From assembly GCA_026388865.1 (NCBI GenBank), contig JAPLIX010000167.1, forward strand, positions 1 to 5,801: a stretch of DNA of 5,801 nucleotides, given 5' to 3'. Below, one piece after another: positions 5,282 through 5,801 of the stretch. Under the pieces are notes generated by a model. That model did not search any database and was not told the DNA's origin. It saw nothing but the letters and a program-made list of their open reading frames with translations. Each line of letters opens with the position of its first letter. Position 1 is the first letter of the stretch. The translations under genes were made by a program, and so were the position numbers. Origin of the DNA: Pseudomonadota bacterium (GTDB lineage Bacteria; Desulfobacterota; WTBG01; CAIYCZ01).

Positions 5282-5801
5282 ATGTTTGATATTATCGTTA
5301 AGTGCGGCTTAGTGTTTGATGGTTCGGGATCACCCGGTATCATTCAGGATATCGGGATCAGCAATGGCGTTATTGCTGCCCTGGGCGAGATTGAGCGAAC
5401 TGCTGCGCGGGAAGTTTTTGAGGCACAGAATTTTATAGTATGCCCCGGCTTTATTGATATTCACTCCCCCTCGGATTTTATCCTTCTGGTTGAACCACCG
5501 GGCAGAAGCAGGATCCTGGAGGGTGTGACCACCGAGGTCTGCGGCAACTGCGGGCTGTCAGGCGCACCACTTCTGGGCAGGGCTAAAGAGCAGCGCCAGA
5601 AAAGTCTAACCGGGCTGGGCCTTCCTCTTGACTGGTCAACCCTGCAGGAATATGTGGAGCTGCTGCACAAGCGGCGGCTTTACGGTAATGTTGCGCCTCT
5701 TATCGGGCATGGCAATTTGAGAGGTGCAGTTATCGGATATGAGAACCGCAGACCTTCTCAGAAAGAGATGAATCGCATGGTGAGCCTTCTCAAGGAGGGA
5801 A
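5282..5801 (+). CDS. N-acyl-D-amino-acid deacylase / D-aminoacylase family amidohydrolase, N-terminal part (3' truncated)
   Basis: An open frame of 173 codons runs from an ATG at 5282 off the window end. It starts MFDIIVKCGLVFDGSGSP, the typical opening of the D-aminoacylase branch of the amidohydrolase superfamily. It continues with CPGFIDIHSPSDF (54-66), EGVTTEVCGNCGLSGAPL (80-97) and IGHGNLRGAVIG (141-152). Members hydrolyse N-acyl-D-amino acids, or related N-acyl or dipeptide substrates, using zinc. Cys90 in the GNCG motif matches the zinc Cys of characterised D-aminoacylase. The HxH metal motif, however, reads His61-Ser-Pro63. The later His and Asp ligands are beyond the window. The start is fixed by the family N-terminus; the leader has only a weak GAAAG. 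It is divergent from the amidase, which may hint at use of D-amino acids from the cell wall, but that is inference. Confidence 0.85.
   Translation, partial: MFDIIVKCGLVFDGSGSPGIIQDIGISNGVIAALGEIERTAAREVFEAQNFIVCPGFIDIHSPSDFILLVEPPGRSRILEGVTTEVCGNCGLSGAPLLGRAKEQRQKSLTGLGLPLDWSTLQEYVELLHKRRLYGNVAPLIGHGNLRGAVIGYENRRPSQKEMNRMVSLLKEG

Noticed and set aside
5461..5670. 69-residue minus-strand ORF at the right end
   Set aside because: It overlaps the D-aminoacylase frame, which has clear family motifs (PGFID, GVTTEVCGNCG); this is its shadow.

Overview
This is a chromosomal segment from a Gram-negative bacterium. It encodes two predicted outer-envelope lipoproteins, a peptidoglycan amidase and a SurE nucleotidase. 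The order surE > small SLOG-fold gene > nlpD-like gene recalls the surE-pcm-nlpD-rpoS neighbourhood of Proteobacteria, but pcm is absent and no rpoS follows. The long amidase with Ig-like domains, the stand-alone JAMM protein, the N-acyl-D-amino-acid deacylase and the PIN toxin together make a Desulfobacterota (former Deltaproteobacteria) or similar free-living anaerobe plausible. That placement is a guess from gene content, not something the sequence proves.

Layout. (1) 1-173, +: the 3' end of a VapC-type PIN-domain toxin. (2) 291-2226, -: a compact three-gene operon read leftward, consisting of surE, a TIGR00725-type SLOG protein, and an NlpD-like lipoprotein with LysM and a degenerate LytM/M23 domain. 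(3) 2227-2552: a divergent intergenic region whose first 114 bp are about 94% A+T, containing candidate promoters for surE and for the JAMM gene. (4) 2553-3071, +: a stand-alone JAMM/MPN+ metalloprotease with all metal ligands present. (5) 3094-5097, -: a 667-residue predicted lipoprotein amidase, convergent with the JAMM gene. (6) 5098-5281: a divergent promoter region with a good sigma70-like promoter. (7) 5282-end, +: the N-terminal 173 residues of an N-acyl-D-amino-acid deacylase (D-aminoacylase family) that runs off the window.

How the genes fit together. The amidase cuts the stem peptide from peptidoglycan. The NlpD-like protein, which has lost the M23 zinc ligands, is of the kind that activates such amidases during cell separation. 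The D-aminoacylase relative could act on N-acylated D-amino acids, possibly including wall-derived ones; this link is inferred only from proximity. SurE and the SLOG protein both belong to families that act on or bind nucleotides.

The most interesting thing I found is inside the amidase. After an intact Amidase_3 domain and three beta-sandwich-type segments, the C-terminus looks like a second Amidase_3 fold in which every catalytic or zinc-binding position I can align has been replaced. This is a candidate built-in pseudoenzyme module. Secondary points are an unexpected His-to-Pro change in the deacylase metal motif, an Asn in place of a SurE metal-ligand Ser, and the AT-rich island. I see no CRISPR array, insertion sequence, tRNA or rRNA.
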